Source of the DNA: Tulasnella sp. 424
Taxonomy: Eukaryota > Basidiomycota > Agaricomycetes > Cantharellales > Tulasnellaceae
Direction: 5' to 3'
NCBI GenBank assembly: GCA_019633425.1
Contig: WSUB01000006.1
Location: 496,001 to 560,000, forward strand
Length of the DNA stretch: 64,000 nucleotides
Shown here: piece by piece, positions 45,538-56,982 of the stretch
Numbering within the stretch: the first letter of the stretch is position 1
Layout of the letters: each line of letters begins with the position of its first letter
Notes under the pieces: generated by a model
What the model saw: only the letters and a program-made list of their open reading frames with translations
Databases searched by the model: none
What the model was told of the DNA's origin: nothing
Program-made: the position numbers and the translations under genes

Positions 45538-47327
45538 ATGCTTCGAGTCTTAGCTGTTATTTCTGCTACTGCAGCTCTTTTCGGTGGTGTCCAAGCCTGC
45601 TGGGAACAATGTACGCAGACATAGACTCAAATTCATCCAGTCTGTTCGCGTTGCCAACGGCTTTGACATTTATAGGTGGTGGCATGTATTATACCGGATC
45701 TACGACCTGTGGCGGCGGATGTGTCTGGTGAGTCCTGGCCCGGTGATCTCATTCTTCGAGGCTAATCAACTTTATCTACCAGCGTATTTTCAAACCAATG
45801 GTCAGACCCCTTCGGAGTCCAAACTCCATCCTTTCGACCATATGTTCGATCCATTCTAACTCATGTTTAACGCGGCTAGGTACTCCCAATGCCTTCCACA
45901 GACGGTGACTACAACGACGACCACAACTACAACGACCTCGCGTACAACCTCTCTGACGTCCTCGACGACCTCCACCGGAACTGCTTCGAGTCCTACCACT
46001 TCGGCTACTCCTAGCTCCCAGCGTTTCTGGTTCTCCTTCGGAGATTCCTATACCGCAACTGTAAGCCCTTCTCGCTACCAGGACGCCCTCGTTCCAAACC
46101 AACCTAACTCGCTTACTCCCTGCAGGGCTTCGATATCGGCGGAACGAAACCAGGTGCTGCAAACGTTTTTGGTAACCCTGCATACCCGGGAAACACCGCT
46201 TGCGGAACAGTCACCAACTGGATCGACGAAATGGTTGTCCGTTATAACGAGTCGTACATTTACGCGTACAACTTTGCGATCAGGTGAGTCTCCCAAAATC
46301 GTAGATTCCTATGCGTCGGCGCTTACCTTCGATTCTTCTAGTGGGGCGACGATAGATAACACCATTGTTCCGGCATATACCACCACCATCAAGTCAGTCA
46401 CGGAACAAGTCGGCCAGTTCATCAGCAACCTCGGTAGCAAGCCTTCGTACGCGCCGTGGACCAGCTCTACCGCGATATTCAGCTTCTTCATCGGTATCAA
46501 TGATATCGGTATGCCTTCGTACATCCTCTCAGACCTTTTTTCTAAAAAGAAATTCCACTCTATTAGGCAACAGCTACACTACAGGCGATCGCACCGATAC
46601 CCTGGTGAGCCCTGATCTGAACCAACTTCGTGACTCCAGTCCCCTGATGCTTTCAACCCTCTTCTTCAGCTTACCGCTTACTTTAATCAAGTACAGAAGC
46701 TTTATGATGCTGGCGGACGAAACTTCCTCTTCATCAATGTGCCACCTGTCGACAGATCTCCTTTGGTGAGCGCCACTGTCGTTACGATACAGCACAGCCC
46801 TCATCCATTATTTTCACAGATGATTACCTCAAGCACAGCATCCACCGAAAAGGCTGAAATTATCAGCTATAACACGAAACTTGCCTCAAAGATTCAAGCC
46901 TTCAAAGCAGCTCATTCCGATGTGCGATCCTCATTCACTGCTTCGTTTGCTGAAGTTGAGCTTCATCTTATTCCCTTATCCATCGCTGGTGTTTTTAGGT
47001 TACCACCTATCTGTATGACTCATGGTCGAAGCTCACCCAAATTCTCAACTCTCCTCAAACCTATGGTTTCCAGGATGCGACTTCCGTACGTGTCTCTCCT
47101 GTATCCCAAGATTCGCCCCGCTGACTAGGTTTCTTCTGGGAAATTTGGGGGCTCGCAGCAAGGAACCGGCTCAAACGTCCCGTGGTGCAATGTCTATCAC
47201 GTTGTACGTAGTCCCGATTTCCACCCATGCCTTCGATTGGCTAACCTCTAGTTTATCCCAGTCACCCCCCGTTCACCACCTCTTTGCTCAGGATATCCAA
47301 GCGCTTTTGGCTGGGAGCGGCTTCTGA
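45538..47327 (+). CDS. Secreted CBM1-GDSL esterase (CE16-type acetylesterase)
   Basis: Twelve exons: 45538-45610, 45676-45727, 45783-45800 (18 nt), 45880-46060, 46126-46283, 46342-46508, 46567-46604, 46670-46765, 46820-46921, 46999-47085, 47129-47203 and 47262-47327; 370 aa. A signal peptide leads straight into a fungal cellulose-binding module CBM1 (WEQCGGMYYTGSTTC...CVFSNQWYSQC), then a Thr/Ser linker of about 35 aa. The esterase domain shows FSFGDSYTATGFD (GDSL block with catalytic Ser), GNTACGTVTNW, FAISGATID, FFIGINDIGNS (block III Asn) and NFLFINVPPVDRSP, and ends VYHVSPPVHHLF...LLAGSGF with the expected C-terminal His. CE16 enzymes remove acetyl groups from short xylo-oligosaccharides; the CBM directs it to cellulose. 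The last intron is placed by phase and is less certain. Confidence 0.85.
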
Positions 47328-47884
47328 AGACGAGGACCAGGTTTCACGCAGTCCATTGCTCGCTGCCCCTGACACATACTGTACAATACTGTTATATATT
47401 CAAAGCTTTGAACCCCGTCATCGTGAACGAAGCCAGAGGCTCGATCTCCGGCAAGGAAATTACCCATTGGTGATGTCACTGTTTGGACAAATCTCGGAGG
47501 TTGACCGTTCCGCAGGATTGTGCCTGAAGGAAGCCCCCGGTTCTTATCAGTGTGATTCGGAACAGGCCGCGGCACCTTTCGAGCGGCCATTGCAAGCAGG
47601 TCAATGGCCTCAGTTTTACTATAGATCTAGGCTGGGATTAGTGAGCTTTGAATATGGTCTAAAATCAAGTATCGATGCCGTTAGTATGAACCTTAATTAC
47701 TGCAAACGGGTCAGCCTTCCCCCACGATGGACGTGCTTCGGACATTTTCTCCTTTTTCCCGATACCTCCCGCCTTGGCACCCTGATTGCGTTCATGCTGT
47801 GTTTTCCATTTTCACACCCAATCCAGCTGATGCACATTATTTTCACCTCGTCTCTCTCGCATCTCTTTACGCCTTCCCCCCATC
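47328..47884. other. Intergenic between esterase and surface glycoprotein
   Basis: 3' flank of the esterase and a C-rich leader (47800-47884) of the next gene. Nothing else seen. Confidence 0.4.
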
Positions 47885-49212
47885 ATGACTTTCACGACCA
47901 TCCTCCTCGTTACGCTCTCCCTCTTGGGCAGTACACAAGCCCAGGGTTACACTGCAACGTACACTTATGACCCCGCAAACCCCAGCACCCTACCCAAGAC
48001 ATCGGAAAAGGGTCAAGAGGGGACGAACCGCTGCGGGACGGGGAGTAACCCGTCGTCCATGTGCCAGAACCTCTTCATCAATTCCATCACCGACTTTTGT
48101 CTTTACGGCCCACCATACTCGAACGGAAAGAATGCGACGATTGGTGAAACCGAAGTTAGTTCTCTTTAGCCGTTGAGCAGTAGTACATCGAGTACGCTTG
48201 TTGACCATTGTTTCTCATGTCCCGGCCCTGATAGCGTTATGAGGTTGCCTATTGCCTAAAATATGGTTATGGCACCCGGCTACTCCCAGATGGAACAATC
48301 AAAGGGGCACATTGGGTTCAGACACCCGACTATGTTCAGGTCACTGGCTGGGGCGATTTCACGACCATCGGTGTGCCGAAGAGTGACGAGGGAGGAGAGT
48401 TAGATCCTCACGGTACGTGTTCCATTCTCACCACCCTGACTCGTACTCCCTTGTACCAACGGATTCCCTTCCCCCCCTACATAACAGGCGCGGATGGAAA
48501 TGGTAACCCCATTGGCGGCCTCGTCTTCGGTAACTCCTACAACGGGACCTACACCCAATACCACGAATGGACAAACTACATGTCGTCCACCGAATTCTGC
48601 ATTCGGGCATGCAAGCCAGGACCGAACTCGAGGAAGCTGTGTCAGCACATATACGATGAGATGGGGTAAGTTCGATTCGTCGTTTGGCGGGTGCTCTTTG
48701 GCGAGCTGTGGGTTACACGGAAGCTGACCAGGAACTTGGGGCCATTATGAACCTTCAGGTGCAGGTTCGTCATGCCCGGAAACTACGACATCGGTTACTT
48801 CGACTCCTGCCTTGGCGATACCGGCTTGCCAATGGGGATCTATGGAACGTCGACATTCCATCAAGGCGACGGCCATACTCCAGCCCCTCACCCAGCTCCC
48901 GCATCGTCCTCGTGCTACCGAGTCGCTTCGTTAACCTCGCACTCACCTGCTCCATCTGGAGCCAGCGTTTACTCGGCTGTGACGGTGGTTGGCACTGGCA
49001 CAGGCAAATACACCAGCTTGATCACTAGCGTGTCGTTGGCGAATACCAATACCGTGACCGTGTCGAGCACTGCCAGCTCCAGAGCAGCGGGTTCGTCGCC
49101 GACCACCAGTTCCTCAAGATCTAATGGAGCTCATAGAGGAAGTGTGGGTTCGATTTGGGCTGGCTTCGCAGTGGTTGTCGGGGTGCTCGCTGGTGCGATC
49201 ACCCTCCTATAA
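47885..49212 (+). CDS. GPI-type surface glycoprotein of the macrofage-activating-glycoprotein family
   Basis: Four exons: 47885-48154, 48235-48412, 48488-48665 and 48759-49212; 359 aa. Signal peptide MTFTTILLVTLSLLGSTQAQ; then a conserved Cys-containing domain with SSMCQNLFINSITDFCLYGP, AYCLKYGYGTRLLPDGTI, TPDYVQVTGWGDFT, GELDPHGADGNGNPIGGLVF, EWTNYMSSTEFCIRACKPG, LCQHIYDEMGC, and TFHQGDGHTPAPHPAPASS. This pattern is the one annotated as 'macrofage activating glycoprotein' in many Agaricomycetes. A Ser/Thr-rich stalk and a hydrophobic C-terminus (SIWAGFAVVVGVLAGAITLL) with no basic tail indicate GPI anchoring. Biochemical role unknown; likely a cell-wall or surface protein. The join at MG|CRFVMP fixes the last acceptor. 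Confidence 0.85.
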
Positions 49213-49829
49213 TCAATTTGGGGGAGTTTGCGGCCGTCCCTGCCGAGGCGTTCTTGACACTTGCAGCTTTCTGTCACGATTTACGCCACCTTTTCTTTCA
49301 TGTGACTGGGAAGAAACTTAAGATCTTTTTCAAGGAGCAGTTCTCATGCGTACTCATGTCATTTCATAACATCGCGAACGGACCTTTTTATTTCATATAC
49401 ACGAGGCCGGAAAGCACATGGTCTTCCGGCTCGTAAGTGCGCCGCAGGAAGCATTTGTAAATCCACAATTTCTGTTTTGTTTCGTTTTCATACTTTGGGA
49501 CTTCTGATAGGAAGGAGGTGCATCGGACATGAGGAACCGTTTTCCGCCTCGTACATACTGAAGTATGCCAACTAGGGTAGCTATCGTCAAATGTACCCGG
49601 CCCTTGCTGTGCTCGCTCGGCGTTACCGGTCTTCGGTCTTCGGCATGGGGAGGCTTGGTGATTGGGTGCACGTGGTCCTCGTCAGTTCCGTCGTGTGACT
49701 CATGGTTGGTTCAGGTTCGTTTCAACCACGAACACAGTCTAGGTTGCCAGTTTAAGTCCCCCAGATCATGGTACGCAGAACAAGCCACCTGACTGAGTGC
49801 ACCATCCTAATCAAACAGCCTTTCTCAGC
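49213..49829. other. Intergenic
   Basis: 3' flank of the glycoprotein and sequence before the F-box frame. No feature supported. Confidence 0.35.
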
Positions 49830-51221
49830 CGAGTTTTAAAGCCTATGCACTCCTCTCCCTTATTTCGAAAATTATTCATCCAAGGTTCGGGACCACCAAG
49901 GCCCCTCGCATTGACGCAACTGTTAGAGGCCCGCCATTGGAGCACCAAAAATGGTCGCAAATCGTTCAACTCCCAGACGACATCCTCTTCATCATTGCCG
50001 ACCACTTGAGCTTGGCAGATAGAGCCTATCTTCTCCAAACTTGTCGGTACTTCCACTCGCTACTCGAAGTAACTCAGTACCGCCGCATCACAGTCGGTTC
50101 GTCGGGATACTACCAGAGTGATCGCCTTCACCGCACGCTTTCAGAGCGCCCGGACCTTATTCGCTGTATCGTGAGCTACCGTGGTCCGCTGGTCCCACGG
50201 GTAGCCTACGGGGCATACCTACACCCTCTGCGCACGAAGAAATGGAATGGAATCCTATTGCGCCTACTGAAAGGTACAAGGCCGCCACGGCCCCCTTTCA
50301 CCGAAACGGAATGGTTCCGAAGAGCGATTTATATTTTTACCAACGCCGTCAACCTCCAGGAGCTTGCATTTATAGACTCCAAAGATTGGCCGTCCGATCC
50401 GATCTGGGAGCCGGTGAGAACATCGGTCTCAAAGATGCCCTTGACTCACTTGGCTCTCCCAAGAACGTCGAAACCAGCGGAAGCTGTCTCTCTGCTTCGA
50501 ACCTTACCCGGATTGGAGCATTTGGAGCTTTCATCGGCCCCAGGGGGATTGGAGGGCTTGGGGGACGACGTCATTCCGAAGCTGAAATGATTGGGAGCGA
50601 CGCTGCAAGATGCAGCCGCTATTGTTCCGGGCCGACCTGTCGAAGAATTTCACGTACTTGGAACGGGATTATCCGCACTGGACGAGCAGCTTGTTCGGAG
50701 GCTCTCACTCTCCAGCTCCTCGATAACCAAGCTCACAACCGATTTACGTCATTGGGATCATGACTTGGTCCGAAGTGATCTTCAGGTCTTCGCTCGCCAT
50801 CTACCTGAAATCCGAGACTTAGAAATCACTGTGGACGGGGCCATTCCAGGCCAACTTGTAGGTCATCCCTCTCTTGATCTTGTGACCATAGAGATTGGCA
50901 CTTAATCATAACTTTAATTGAAAATAGCTCCTGGATGTTATCCCGTTGTTTCAATCTCTCCGGTTTGTGAAGTTCCTCGGCGCCGACTTGCTTCCCGCTC
51001 GGTACCAGAATTGGGTCACCCCTCACCAGTCGATCGACTCCGACAGCGATACAGGTGGCGCGATTGCTCGCCAGGCCCCCATGGTTGAGGGTTGGGATGT
51101 CCTGGAACAGATGTTGCGAGAAAGATATCCCTCACTTGTTGATATCGAGCACACTCCAAGGCCAATCGATTTTTCAAGAATATGTTTCATGCCAGGTTCA
51201 CCCCCTGTCCAGCCTTGGTGA
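49830..51221 (+). pseudogene. F-box protein gene with an in-frame stop and no clear start
   Basis: A frame from about 49830 carries HQKWSQIVQLPDDILFIIAD and HLSLADRAYLLQTCRYFHSL, a typical F-box (substrate-recruiting part of SCF ubiquitin ligases), followed by leucine-rich repeat-like sequence (LPGLEHLELSSAPGGLEGLG). It meets a TGA at 50588-50590 and then continues in the same frame (LGATLQDAAAIVPGRPVEEF...EIRDLEITVDGAIPGQL) to an intron (50858-50927), ending after 50928-51221 with VQPW. No ATG precedes the F-box in this frame, so a 5' exon is missing or lost. Apart from the single nonsense codon the reading frame is preserved, so decay is recent or the stop is a base error. Confidence 0.65.
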
Positions 51222-51767
51222 TAGAGCCCCTTTAGCTAGATGAGGTAGTCCTAGGCTCAATTCCCGGCTCGGTCACTTTTCGCATCTAACATCAGATTTT
51301 GAGACTTGAAGTACTTCATTTCTTGCGTTATGTCGACCACCGACCGGTGTAAGGCCTGTAGATTACTATTCGAACCATCCGATTCGCTCTGGTCACTAAA
51401 CCCAGTCTTTGCTCTTTCAAGACTCAAGCCAATAGCCCGGCGCTCTCGGCTCTAATTATTTCACCAATGCATTTCAAGGCACCGCCATACCTCCTCTATC
51501 TCCCGAGGTTGCCTCGGCCCGTCGCCGTTCCTTCCGACGTTAACATCGAAACTTGAATGAGACTTCGTCCAAAGAAACCGAAAACATGAATTGGCTTTGC
51601 AGCCGCATATATCTCATATGTAGGTACGAGGTAGCATACAAATTTAAATGCAAGTCCGTGCTGGTGATCGACGGTTTGGGTAGAAATCGAAGAGTCCGAT
51701 GAAAGGATAAGTCAGATCATATCAAAAAAGGGGGTGCTAGGTAAGCTCGACCGGTACGGAGGTGAGC
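51222..51767. other. Left end of repeat unit 1
   Basis: From about 51400 this is the 3' flank of A1 and is homologous to 57040-57397 and to 63410-63660. It contains no gene. Confidence 0.5.
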
Positions 51768-52323
51768 CTAGAAGTCACTCTTCTTGACCTGGAAAGCCTT
51801 GCTGGTGGCAAAGACATTATCGTAGTCGCTAAAGGCACGGGGGATCAGTTACTGCAGCTGCGATAGGTAGCGATTGACGCTTAACTTACTTGATGTCAAC
51901 CAAAACAAGAGTGTATTTGCTACAACAGTCGATGAAATATATATTTGGTGTGTGAGCGTTCAAGTCAAGTCAGGTTTTCGTTCGAAAAACGGCTTACCCA
52001 GGGTAGTTCTTAAGCTCCTCAATGGAAACGGTATCCTTTCCAGAGCCGTTGCCTCCGTGACCGCGAGTTTCGACATCATCCTCGAGAAGGGTGAAGTCGT
52101 GCGAGGAGACCTCGATGATACCAACTGCAAAGCTTAAGAAATGAACTTGGTGTTAGCAACACTTCGAATTAAACAATGTCGACCCAGAAATAAAACCGCA
52201 CAATTTGGGGCTGTCATCGTGGAACGTCCAAGTGTACTTGACAACGGTGGGGTGACCCTTCTTGACGGAGGCGGAGGTGATGCTAATACCGTTGGAGCGA
52301 GCAGCGACGCGGGAGGGAGCCAT
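51768..52323 (-). CDS. A1: small Ig/Knh-like protein of unknown function
   Basis: Four exons on the minus strand: 52202-52323, 51998-52132, 51890-51919 (30 nt) and 51768-51828; 115 aa. Reads MAPSRVAARSNGISITSASV, KKGHPTVVKYTWTFHDDSPK, then FFAVGIIEVSSHDF, VSIEELKNYPGKYTLVLVDI and DNVFATSKAFQVKKSDF. The pattern 'W.(5-7)SP' early and 'GxYxLxLVxxxDxxNVFAxSxxFxV' at the end resembles the beta-sandwich Kre9/Knh1-like N-terminal domain of fungal wall proteins, but there is no signal peptide and no Ser/Thr tail, so it is probably cytosolic or leaves the cell unconventionally. This assignment is a resemblance by eye. Intron positions and phases are identical in A2, B1 and B2. Confidence 0.8.
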
Positions 52324-52444
52324 TGATAAAGTGGAAAGGTCGGAAAGTGGAAAGGGGGAGAAAGTAGTGAAGAGGGGTAAAGTAAAAGAAGAGAAGAGAG
52401 AAGACTGGTTTGATGAGGACTGAGAGGTAGCCGAGGCGGGCTGG

Positions 52445-52452
52445 TTTAAATA
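52445..52452 (-). promoter_or_regulatory. TATA box of A1
   Basis: TATTTAAA 122 bp upstream of the A1 start; the same box lies 123 bp before A2, and TATA motifs lie 130 and 119 bp before B1 and B2. Confidence 0.6.
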
Positions 52453-53569
52453 GCATCGGAGTGGCTCACAGTTTCATCCAGTGCGTCGCTCAGTCATAGC
52501 CAAATTGGGAGGTTGGGGACATCTCACCGCAACACTGCAAAAAGAGAAGGACGGCGGATCCGATCGGACATGGGCAATGCCAGGCTTGGAAGGGCAGTAC
52601 CGGCCCGTCGAGCAATGGCGTTTTGGCACGCCTCAAGCACATGACCGTTACACAAATAGACGGGCAGTTGGAAGAGCCCTCCGTTAATGAGAAGCGCGTG
52701 CTTTTCCGTTTTCTCTTGGCAGCTGGGCGGAGGTTCGTTGAAGCTGTGTGGGAAGCACTGCACCCCGAAACGGGTAGATGATCGTACGTGACCGACGAAG
52801 TTGAACCAGCTTGGTAATCTCACATAACGTAGTATGGAAGCCGTTGAATGTAGGTTAGGTAAGCGCTCAGTCCGGGCCGTCCTAGTCTTTCTGTGGCTTA
52901 AACGGGCTTTCCCCTCTGCATCGCCGGCTTGGGAAAACGGTCGTCCCTGTCTCTCGAGCTCGGTCGGATGTACGCATTCCACAACGGGTGTTCTCTAGTG
53001 CAGAGAGAATAGTGTGGCGATCGACAAATACATACGTGTACAGCCGGTGGCGCTTGTAATCCGAATCTTTTTCAAGGTGGTTAGAGTTGGTGTTTCGAAG
53101 GTGGCGCGCTTGGTGAGGCGGTGTACCCGCTGAAGTCACGTGCACCCTCCCCCATCCAACCAAGCGGATCCAGGGGCTTGGCATTGCACGTTTTGAATCG
53201 GGCCGAGACACCCCCTCAACGAGTGGAAAGAAAAGAACAACGTGAACCAATGGCACTAGATTCACTATGTGCAGTCGAGGAACACGCAAAAACACAGCTT
53301 TCAACCGTGACATCACACCGAATTCGGACCTGGACAAAAGCTAGAGATACAGTGACGGAATAAAGGGACTCGACCGAAATGCAGAACCGGACAGAGAATT
53401 CGGGAGAATAAGTAATACTGAAAACAGAGATCATTGAGAGGACGACGAGCGAAAGGACTTGGATCCTCCCGCTTTATGGAGAGGATTCATATCAGAGTCA
53501 GAAGAAGAAGCCAAAGTTGGCGGTCATCTCTTCCACGCTGGAACCTCCCATGGATTCATTCATTTCTCG
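52453..53569. other. Repeat-unit spacer between A1 and the H relic
   Basis: Duplicated at 58079-59240. Open frames here differ between the copies, so I regard it as non-coding. Confidence 0.5.
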
Positions 53570-54010
53570 CCTTTACCGCCCCGAAAAACTTCGCCAAAGT
53601 GCGGATTAGCAAAGTTCTAGACGACTTCGTAGACAGATATATGAGAGAACTCACAAATACGCTCGACGATGCTCAAGGACGCCATCAAATACGCTGTGGC
53701 CTCCTCGGCATTGGATAGCTCATCCCAAGTGTCGACACCGAACCTATGCAGGTCGAGAAATTCGGCCAGGGTCGCCCGAGCTCTGTTCGAGTCGACTTGG
53801 TGGCTCTTTGGCATGAGGTTGTTGACGTAGCTGGGGAGCTTCGCCAGACGATCCGACAGCGGATATCGAGCCGCCGGTACCCGTTGTACCGCCCATCCCC
53901 CGAGCCCAAACGTCCTCTTCGATGCCTTCATCGCGGAAAAAGCGTACCGCCGCATCCGGTTGGCAGGCTGTGTCGATTTCGGTTGTCATTATATCGTCGG
54001 TTCCTCAGCA
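53570..54010 (-). pseudogene. Fragment of the H gene (unit 1)
   Basis: Minus-strand pieces KLPSYVNNLMPKSHQV, ATLAEFLDLHRFGVDTWDEL, SNAEEATAYLMASLSIVERI and CEFSHISVYEVV match the C-terminal half of the H protein (KLPSYVDNLVPKSHQV, ADFFDLHRFGINTWKELS, CEFPDISVYKVV at 60270-60500). Upstream homology to RLFHDEGIEEDVWARV is present but out of frame. The differences are mostly conservative within the aligned frame, suggesting the fragment was coding before truncation. Confidence 0.75.
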
Positions 54011-54144
54011 CATGTTCCGCTTCAATCTAAACGCGCCCAATTGGTTCATAATTGTCCATATGCCATAGCTAGTCCGACTTTACAGGCATCCATGTCGTGT
54101 ACACAAAAGATGAGAAAAAGCGTGAGATGAGGTTATCGGTCGAC

Positions 54145-54822
54145 TTAGAAGTCGCTCTTCTTGACTTGGAAAGGCTTGCTCTTTGCGTACACCTTGTTGT
54201 GATCGCTATTGAAGAGAAAGATACAAGCAGGATCAGTGAACCGCTGCGATTGAGATGCTGAAAGACCACTCCACTCACTCGTCGCTCACGAAGATGAGGA
54301 TGAACTCCCTGAATTAATGGGAAGCGAACGATATCGTCAGCACGGGTCCTCCCCCGAAACTCGAGGCCTGAAAAGGAACTTACCCCGGGAAACCTTTGAG
54401 AACCGATATATCCAAGGTAGCAATGAGCTCTCCATTCTTGCCTTCGCCCTTGGCGAACCAGTTCCCCGCAAGGATGATGAGATCGTTGCCCGAGACACCG
54501 ATAACAGCGACGGTAATGCTACGGGAGAAATGCGTCAGTTCTCGATCTCGTGCGTGCCGTGCTTTTATTGACTACTACCCCCCTCCCCCAGCAGCCTTCC
54601 TTTGACATCGAGTCCGGGACAGACACAGAAAGGTCGGGGGGGATTCAAATTTGAATGAGGGTAGAGAAATGTGCATACGTACTAGTCCGGGCTGTTTTCC
54701 TTATACGTCCAAGAATACTTGAGAATCGTCGGGTTCCCCTTCTTAACGGAGACGGAGGTGATATTCAGTCCATTGCTGCTGGAGGCGCGGCTGATGAGGT
54801 TGGAGGTGGAGGTTGGGGCCAT
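54145..54822 (-). CDS. B1: small Ig/Knh-like protein of unknown function
   Basis: Exons on the minus strand: 54683-54822, 54384-54518, 54279-54308 (30 nt) and 54145-54205; 121 aa. Reads MAPTSTSNLISRASSSNGLN, ITSVSVKKGNPTILKYSWTY, KENSPDYITVAVIGVSGNDL, then KGEGKNGELIATLDISVLKG, FPGEFILIFVSDDDHNKVYA and KSKPFQVKKSDF. It shares the KKGxPTxxKYxWTxxxxSP core and the terminal FQVKKSDF with subtype A. Exon lengths 135, 30 and 61 nt are exactly those of A1. No signal peptide. The A/B difference lies in the N-terminal 18 residues and the middle loop. Confidence 0.8.
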
Positions 54823-54951
54823 TTGAAAAGGTGAAGAAGTTGAAAGGTGAAGCAGAAAGATGTAAGGCAAGAAGAAGAACTGAAGAAAGAAATCTTTAGT
54901 CGATGTTGAAGTACTCTAAGTTGCTCGAGCAGGACGACGATTATATAGACG

Positions 54952-54957
54952 TCTCGT
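54952..54957 (-). promoter_or_regulatory. TATA box of B1
   Basis: TATATA 130 bp upstream of the B1 start. Confidence 0.5.
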
Positions 54958-55757
54958 CACGGCATAGACAACGGCATTTCGTCTCACAGCGTACATAGCA
55001 AACGGTAGAAACTTGGCCGTGAGCACCGCAAAAGACATCGGTCAAGGCATATCTGACGTGCATTTACTTTAGGTAACGGGATAGCAATTGACGGCCACGG
55101 AATATAGCGCCGTTAGTTAGAAGGTCGACAAGTACCGAGCATTGCCAAGACAGGCGCTCGGGGCTTCCTTCTGACAGCTCAACTCGAGACATTGGGTCCC
55201 CTGTAGCTGCAGAGTATTCTCAAATGTAAAGGAAATTGTTGTTTTGAACAGCCAGCTCTGTGCTTGTAAACTCGGTATGTTTTCAAGGTGGTTAGAGTTT
55301 GTCTGGAGAGTGAGGTGATGAGGTGGTATTTCTGTTGAAGTCACATGCATCTCCGGCCTCCCCCAGTCAAATTGGCGCTAGACGTTATTTTTAAACCAGA
55401 CCGAGACGCCCCATCAACGAATGCAAACTATATCATAGTGAATACCAACGAACCGTGGGAGATATATATAGCCGAGGAGCCCACAACACATAGCGTCAAC
55501 ATCGCACATCATTAAGGAGCTCAAGATACGGTGGGGAAACAAGGACTCGACCGAATGCAGAAACGACTGGGGCATTCAGGGGAATGGTGGAAACAAGTTT
55601 CAATGAGAATAACGATGACCGAAGCTAAGACTCGGTCACGTCAGATCTAAAATTGGCGAAAATGTTGTCCACCCTGTCGCCACACGGAGATTCATCCGTT
55701 TCTTCTCTTTATCACCTCGAACGCTTTCGCTCTCCAAGGTGTCCTCATTATCCTTCG
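54958..55757. other. Repeat-unit spacer upstream of B1
   Basis: Homologous to 62520-63340 upstream of B2. No gene. Ends at the insertion point of the inverted-repeat element. Confidence 0.5.
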
Positions 55758-56982
55758 TAAGGCTCCAACCAATTACATTAAGATTACGGAAATTTCGTAT
55801 TTAATCGTAATTGGTAATTAGTTGGAAAATAATCGATTATAATGAGTAGTTAAATGGTTTCTCTGAGGACTTCTAATATATTATCATTGGTATAGAGTGT
55901 GGGCTAAATACAGCTTGAAGTGACATTGGAAACCTCTATCTCCCGTAGGCTTTGACCAAAGCAAAGCCACTACAGAGAGTAAACGGAAACGTGAGGCGCA
56001 CAAAAGGCTCCGTAACACACATTGTGTGTCCCAGACCCGGCATTTTGCCCCAAGGGAACTGGTATTTTGCATAAGAGGAAACTCGGATTTCACATAAGGA
56101 TTCCCTCGGATTTTTCAGCAATCTGGGTTAACGCCAATTTTTCCTGGGTTTCAAAAGAGCGGCAATCCGGCCGAAAGAAGCAATTTCAGCACAAATTTTA
56201 GTGTATTAAGCAACTAGTGAGGCTAACAGTGTCTCGGAATACAGCATTATATCGAAAGAAGTCAATTGGGTCGGACAGGAAGCGTCCGACATGTCTGAGA
56301 GTGATGAACATTGAACACTCTGTGTTCATTTACTCATTTATCGGACATTTCCTGATAAAGAGAGCCAGTAATTAGCCTGCATAGTTCATACAATAGCTAG
56401 ATAAGGTTCGCTTACCTGGTTATATGGGAATGGCGTCATGTTTGACAGAAGGTTGGGGAGTGGACTGGTTGATGTTTGAAGGACTGAGGGGTGGGAACTG
56501 TAGAGTTCGGATTGACTTGAAAAGGCTCGTTTCCTGACCCAGGAAAAATTGGCGGCGATCCGGGACAATTGGCTTCCCTGGGTAGAAAACCGGACTAGAT
56601 CCGGGGTTCTGGGTACCCAGTGACAAGTGAGTTGAAGAGGATGAGCACTCAAAAATGGAACGTACTTTGCTGATGTTTCCGCATCACGCTACAACTGCCC
56701 TGAGCGGCGCATCATCATCGAGCCAGCGCTCCGGGTGCTAGCTTGTTGGGGCAATCGAGTGGTGTCGGTGTGGAGGTCCGATAAGGTGTTTGGTAAGGTT
56801 TACCCTGACGAGAAGTTGAAAACGAGTGGCAGGGTGATATAAGAGAGAGATAAGGTGCCTGTATGAGCCGAAAGTTTGGTGCATGGCCAGATTAACAGCT
56901 GCTGGATCAGTGTGGTGGGTCTCGGACGTTTCTCGGGGATCTCAATTGGTATGTAATGTAATTAGTTGGAGCCTTAAGGCTG
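55758..56982. mobile_element. Non-autonomous inverted-repeat element (MITE-like), 1.2 kb
   Basis: The left end reads TAAGGCTCCAACCAATTACA; the reverse complement of the right end reads TTAAGGCTCCAACTAATTAC, giving terminal inverted repeats of about 20 bp with few mismatches. CCTTCG occurs directly on both sides (55752-55757 and 56983-56988), a likely target-site duplication of 6-8 bp. The element is AT-richer than its surroundings and contains an internal inverted repeat around CGCCAATTTTTCCTGGGT (near 56130 and, reversed, near 56545). No transposase is encoded. The corresponding position of unit 2 (about 63325-63350) lacks it: an empty site. TIR and TSD length would suit a hAT-like element; this is tentative. 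Confidence 0.75.

Larger units (their letters stand above)
51400..55757. repeat. Tandem repeat unit 1 (A1 - H relic - B1)
   Basis: Homologous, in the same order, to 57040-63350: 51400-53600 matches 57040-59240, 53570-54140 matches parts of 60300-61715, and 54050-55757 matches 61620-63340. The units differ in that unit 2 keeps a nearly complete H gene while unit 1 keeps only a fragment. Confidence 0.8.
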
